A DNA stretch of 64,000 nucleotides. Origin: Crocinitomicaceae bacterium. GTDB taxonomy: Bacteria > Bacteroidota > Bacteroidia > Flavobacteriales_D > Crocinitomicaceae. The notes under the pieces were generated by a model that was not told where the DNA came from, ran no database searches, and saw only the letters and a program-made list of their open reading frames with translations. Made by a program: the position numbers and the translations under genes. Below are positions 61,102-64,000 of this stretch, piece after piece; positions within the stretch are counted from its first letter, which is position 1; each line of letters begins with the position of its first letter. Where the stretch lies: the NCBI GenBank assembly GCA_024643555.1, contig JAHEMQ010000117.1, positions 1-64,000 on the forward strand, written 5' to 3'.

Positions 61102-63087
61102 ATGGGATCCAAAGAAAAGAAATTAACCCAAGATTCCGCTCCAATTTCCATCCCTACATGGTACGGTAAATCATGGCATTGGTTGCTGATGTTCGGAATC
61201 ATTATCTTGAGTTACCTCACCTATTCCCCTGGATTTTCAGAAGAAAAGGAATTTACCAACTGGGACGATCCGGGTTATGTAGTGAATCAGCCGCTCATTA
61301 AAACGCAAGATGCCGATAGTTCTGCTTTGCTGTGGAAGCCAAGCACTGAAGTCATGCTCAATTACCATCCCATCACAATGTGGACATTGGCGAAAAACTA
61401 CGCGTCCGCTGAGCTCGACATCCAAGCATATTTTAAAACAAACTTGTTTATACATACACTGAATGCCGTATTGGTCTTTATTTTGCTTTTTTCTCTGGCG
61501 AATGGATCTGTTTTCGTTTCTTTTTTTGGCGCACTTTTATTCGCCATTCATCCCATGCACGTTGAAAGTGTCGCTTGGATTTCTGAACGAAAGGATGTCC
61601 TTTATACCTTCTTTTTTCTCTTGTCACTCTTAAGTTATCTGCGCTATTTGCGCTTAGGTAAGTTCACTTGGCTATTAATCTGCCTACTTCTTTTTGCTGG
61701 GTCGTGTTTTTCAAAAGCGATGGCCGTTCCGCTTCCTTTTGTTTTGATTTTATTGGACCTCCTAAAAGGACGAGCATTCACATGGAAGACGATCGCTGAA
61801 AAAATCCCATTCCTCTTGATTGCCATTTGGTTTGGTCTAAATGCCTTAGAAATTCAATCCAAAGGTGCGATTACTGACTTTGATTTCTTCACTGGATGGC
61901 AACGAATCATGTTTGCCTCATATGGCTTCTGCGTATATTGGATAAAGTTTTTTGTGCCCTACGGACTATCTGCCTTCTATCCATATCCAAATTTGGAAAA
62001 ACTCGATGAATTGCCTTTTTACTTCCAACTTGCACCTTTCGCAATCGTGGTATTCGGTCTTAGTTTACTACTGTGGACCTGGAAAAAAAAGAAAGAAGCC
62101 TTTAAAATCAGTGTATTCTCCCTCGGCTTTTTCACGCTGATGGTTGCACTCGTTTTACAGTTCATCAGTGTCGGGGCGGCAATAACTGCAGATCGATACA
62201 CCTATATTCCATATATTGGAAGCGCATTTCTTGTTCTCTATTTTATTGATAATTGGTCTTTAAAAACAAGATTCCCTTACGTGGTCTCAGGTGTATTTTT
62301 TCTCTATACACTCCTGTTGATGAAACAAGCGTACGAACGAACGGAGGTGTGGACAAATTCTGCGACACTTTGGAGCGATGTAATTGAGAAATATCCATTT
62401 AAATTAAAAGAAAACGGGAAAGAAGTGAAGGTTCTTCAAACCGGTGCAGAAGTGGCCTATAAAAATCGTGGGAATTATTACCGTGAACACGGTGATTCTG
62501 TTTCGGCGATGCGCGATTATAGTGTGCTCGTGAAAGCACGTGTCAAAGATCCACTCATTTATTCCAATGTTGGAAACATGTATGCATTATTGAATCAGTA
62601 TGATTCGTCCCTGTACATGTATAATTTAGCTTTAGAACGCAATCCAAAGTCCTTTGATGTACACTTAAACCGAGGCATCACTTTCGTTAAAATGTCTAAC
62701 TATCAAAGTGCTGTCAAAGACTTCATCATGGCTTTGAAAATCAGGCCTAACGATGTAAATGCCCTTGTCAACCTGTGTGCCGCCACATTGAATGGAAAAA
62801 TGTATGACAAATGCATTTCCTATAGTGTGCAATTGGAAAAAATCGCTCCACAGCGTTGGGAATCCTATTTCTATTTAGGAACAGCCTATGTCAATCAAGC
62901 AAAATTCAAACTGGGTGCAGATGCATTAGAAAAAGCAATCACATTGAATCCAAATGACCCTTATGCTTGGTACAACGCAGGTATTGCGCAACAACAAATT
63001 GGTGCAACAGAAAAAGCAAAAAGTTATCTGTTAAAAGCAAAGGCTTTAAATTATCCTGTTTCAGATCAAGTAATCAATAGCCTTTAA
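61102..63087 (+). CDS. TMTC-like O-mannosyltransferase (GT-C) with C-terminal TPR repeats
   Basis: 661 residues from ATG at 61102; the track's 61057 start is inside the upstream gene. About 10-11 membrane helices in the first ~400 residues, with the GT-C type acidic loop TNWDDPGYV (~50) and WISERKDVLYTFFFLLSLL, which resembles the TMTC/DUF1736 region. Then about six TPRs (~430-650: ALERNPKSFDVHLNRGITFVK, ALKIRPNDVNALVNL). These enzymes add mannose to serine/threonine in the periplasm using lipid-linked donors. The substrate is unknown. Its stop interlocks with the stop of the T9SS gene (TTAA). Confidence 0.87.
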   Translation: MGSKEKKLTQDSAPISIPTWYGKSWHWLLMFGIIILSYLTYSPGFSEEKEFTNWDDPGYVVNQPLIKTQDADSSALLWKPSTEVMLNYHPITMWTLAKNYASAELDIQAYFKTNLFIHTLNAVLVFILLFSLANGSVFVSFFGALLFAIHPMHVESVAWISERKDVLYTFFFLLSLLSYLRYLRLGKFTWLLICLLLFAGSCFSKAMAVPLPFVLILLDLLKGRAFTWKTIAEKIPFLLIAIWFGLNALEIQSKGAITDFDFFTGWQRIMFASYGFCVYWIKFFVPYGLSAFYPYPNLEKLDELPFYFQLAPFAIVVFGLSLLLWTWKKKKEAFKISVFSLGFFTLMVALVLQFISVGAAITADRYTYIPYIGSAFLVLYFIDNWSLKTRFPYVVSGVFFLYTLLLMKQAYERTEVWTNSATLWSDVIEKYPFKLKENGKEVKVLQTGAEVAYKNRGNYYREHGDSVSAMRDYSVLVKARVKDPLIYSNVGNMYALLNQYDSSLYMYNLALERNPKSFDVHLNRGITFVKMSNYQSAVKDFIMALKIRPNDVNALVNLCAATLNGKMYDKCISYSVQLEKIAPQRWESYFYLGTAYVNQAKFKLGADALEKAITLNPNDPYAWYNAGIAQQQIGATEKAKSYLLKAKALNYPVSDQVINSL

Positions 63088-64000
63088 CGAATTACATTGA
63101 CATGACCGGTGAGGTCTTCGAAAATCCCCTTGCCAATTTCATAAACAAAATACCAAGAGTAGGTCCCAATTTGTACTGGTTCACCCTTGTATGTTCCATC
63201 CCACTTGAAATTTAAGTCAGTTGATTCAAAAATGAGTTCTCCCCAACGGTCATACAAATAGAAATGTCCACTCATCAAACCGGTAAATGCACCGGAGAAA
63301 AATTCATTGCAGCCATCTTGATCTGGGGTAAAGGAATTTGGAATGTAGATGTAGCGCTCTGGAATTACATGTATCCATTTGCTGATGCTATCGGAACAAC
63401 CTTTTTGATCCGTGGCAACCAAGGTTACCAAATAGTCTCCTGGATCTGTAAAAATATGCGTAGGATTCACCATAAATGAATTAGCCGATCCATCGCCAAA
63501 ATTCCACACATAAGCCCAAGCATTTTGGGATTGATTTAAAAAGGAAGTACTTAGATTTTCTGTTGGATAATGGGTCATTACCCAAAAGTCTGCAGTTGGT
63601 TTGACGACTTGAACAACTGCAACTCCGGTCACATAGAAGGTTTGACATTCATCAGAAACCTGCACAAAATAAGAGGTCGTCGCGACTGGATTGACCCATA
63701 TTCCAGTAGTGGTTTGACTGGTTTGTGTCCAGAGGTAATAATAGTTTCCAAATCCACCCGAAGCCGTGACAAACAAATAAGCGCTATCTCCGGGGCATAT
63801 TTGAAGAGGTCCATTGGTTTGAACCGTCAACGGAGGACTTGTGATCGTATATAAAATGGAATCTATCGCTAGGTTTCCACAATTATCACTAACAGATATG
63901 ACATAATTGGTTGTCATTCCAGGAGAAACTGAAATCGAATCTGAAGCAGTAAAAGGAATTCCATTTGCCGTCCATTGATAATTATATGCGCCTGTGCCAC
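63084..64000 (-). CDS. PKD-repeat T9SS type B surface protein, 5' part outside window (partial)
   Basis: The track shows 63084-63917 from an internal Met, but the frame is open to the right edge (upstream residues GTGAYNYQWTANGI), so the start is outside. C-terminal type B sorting domain IYIPNSFTPDQDG to GHVNVIR, preceded by a PKD-like domain with VWNFGDGSANSF and earlier SprB-like repeats GTYSWYF/YLWTQTSQTT. The ~300 visible residues resemble gliding-motility adhesin C-termini. Total size cannot be known here. Similar in its C-terminal domain to the type B protein at 41.5 kb. Confidence 0.87.
   Translation of the reverse strand, partial: GTGAYNYQWTANGIPFTASDSISVSPGMTTNYVISVSDNCGNLAIDSILYTITSPPLTVQTNGPLQICPGDSAYLFVTASGGFGNYYYLWTQTSQTTTGIWVNPVATTSYFVQVSDECQTFYVTGVAVVQVVKPTADFWVMTHYPTENLSTSFLNQSQNAWAYVWNFGDGSANSFMVNPTHIFTDPGDYLVTLVATDQKGCSDSISKWIHVIPERYIYIPNSFTPDQDGCNEFFSGAFTGLMSGHFYLYDRWGELIFESTDLNFKWDGTYKGEPVQIGTYSWYFVYEIGKGIFEDLTGHVNVIR

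Noticed and set aside
1-64000. CRISPR arrays, rRNA, tRNA, insertion sequences, prophage or defence genes
   Set aside because: No regularly spaced repeats, clover-leaf-sized non-coding gaps, transposase or phage structural ORFs were seen; gaps between genes are too short and AT-rich.

Overview
The window reads as a chromosomal segment from a Bacteroidota bacterium, most likely Flavobacteriales. Fluviicola or another Crocinitomicaceae member is my guess from family resemblance, not from a search. The evidence is AT-rich DNA; a large TonB-dependent receptor with an N-terminal carboxypeptidase-like domain; several proteins with type IX secretion (T9SS) C-terminal sorting domains of types A and B; Bacteroidota-restricted families (DUF2851, DUF4286, DUF5686, a PorE-like TPR/beta-propeller/OmpA protein, YtxJ); and promoters of the TTTG-N18-20-TAnnTTTG type instead of E. 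coli-like ones. I see no rRNA, tRNA, CRISPR array, insertion sequence or prophage. Coding density is very high: the longest stretches without a gene are about 110-150 bp, so there is no gap over 300 bp to describe.

Layout. 1-6442: an outer-membrane receptor and a large companion surface protein that runs off the left edge. 6599-20893: mostly housekeeping genes (phosphopantetheinyl transferase, nadC, uvrC, a secreted M43 protease, thioesterase, GT9, a membrane protein/DUF349/sugar kinase operon, xerC, rpsU, acyl-CoA dehydrogenase, apt, a ComEA-like protein). 20980-24063: two amino-acid permeases. 24136-26341: a translationally coupled DUF2851-PspC-RmlD unit. 26404-28539: PorE-like protein. 28594-33383: LOG, PASTA, T9SS cargo and RluD. 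33439-35858: pheS, ytxJ and glutaminyl cyclase. 35928-37135: three tandem paralogous small lipoproteins. 37132-46524: tatC, a DUF5686 outer-membrane protein, lptB, a PKD-rich T9SS type B protein, an epimerase-like protein and lpdA. 46528-57255: yraN, hutI, TraB-like protein, AddB-like nuclease, LysE exporter, a MORN-like repeat protein, rsmA, DUF4286 and a T9SS cargo. 57305-64000: nadD-gmk-yicC, a HEAT-like protein, an OmpA lipoprotein, a TMTC-like O-mannosyltransferase with TPRs, and a type B T9SS protein running off the right edge.

How the genes fit together. The most coherent theme is cell-envelope export. Eight of ten predicted signal-peptidase-I substrates have Gln as the first mature residue (the 'Q-rule' of Bacteroidota), and the window also encodes a membrane-anchored glutaminyl cyclase that could cyclise that Gln. 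A PorE-like anchor and T9SS cargo are also present. A second theme is compact transcription architecture. Many genes have a TAnnTTTG -7 element 4-5 nt before ATG, predicting leaderless mRNAs. One such promoter (apt) forms the last codons of the upstream gene. Several convergent gene pairs share interlocked stop codons. I found no defence island or other obviously new multi-gene system; the best candidates for undescribed biology are the receptor/surface-protein pair at the left edge and the lipoprotein triplet at 36-37 kb.
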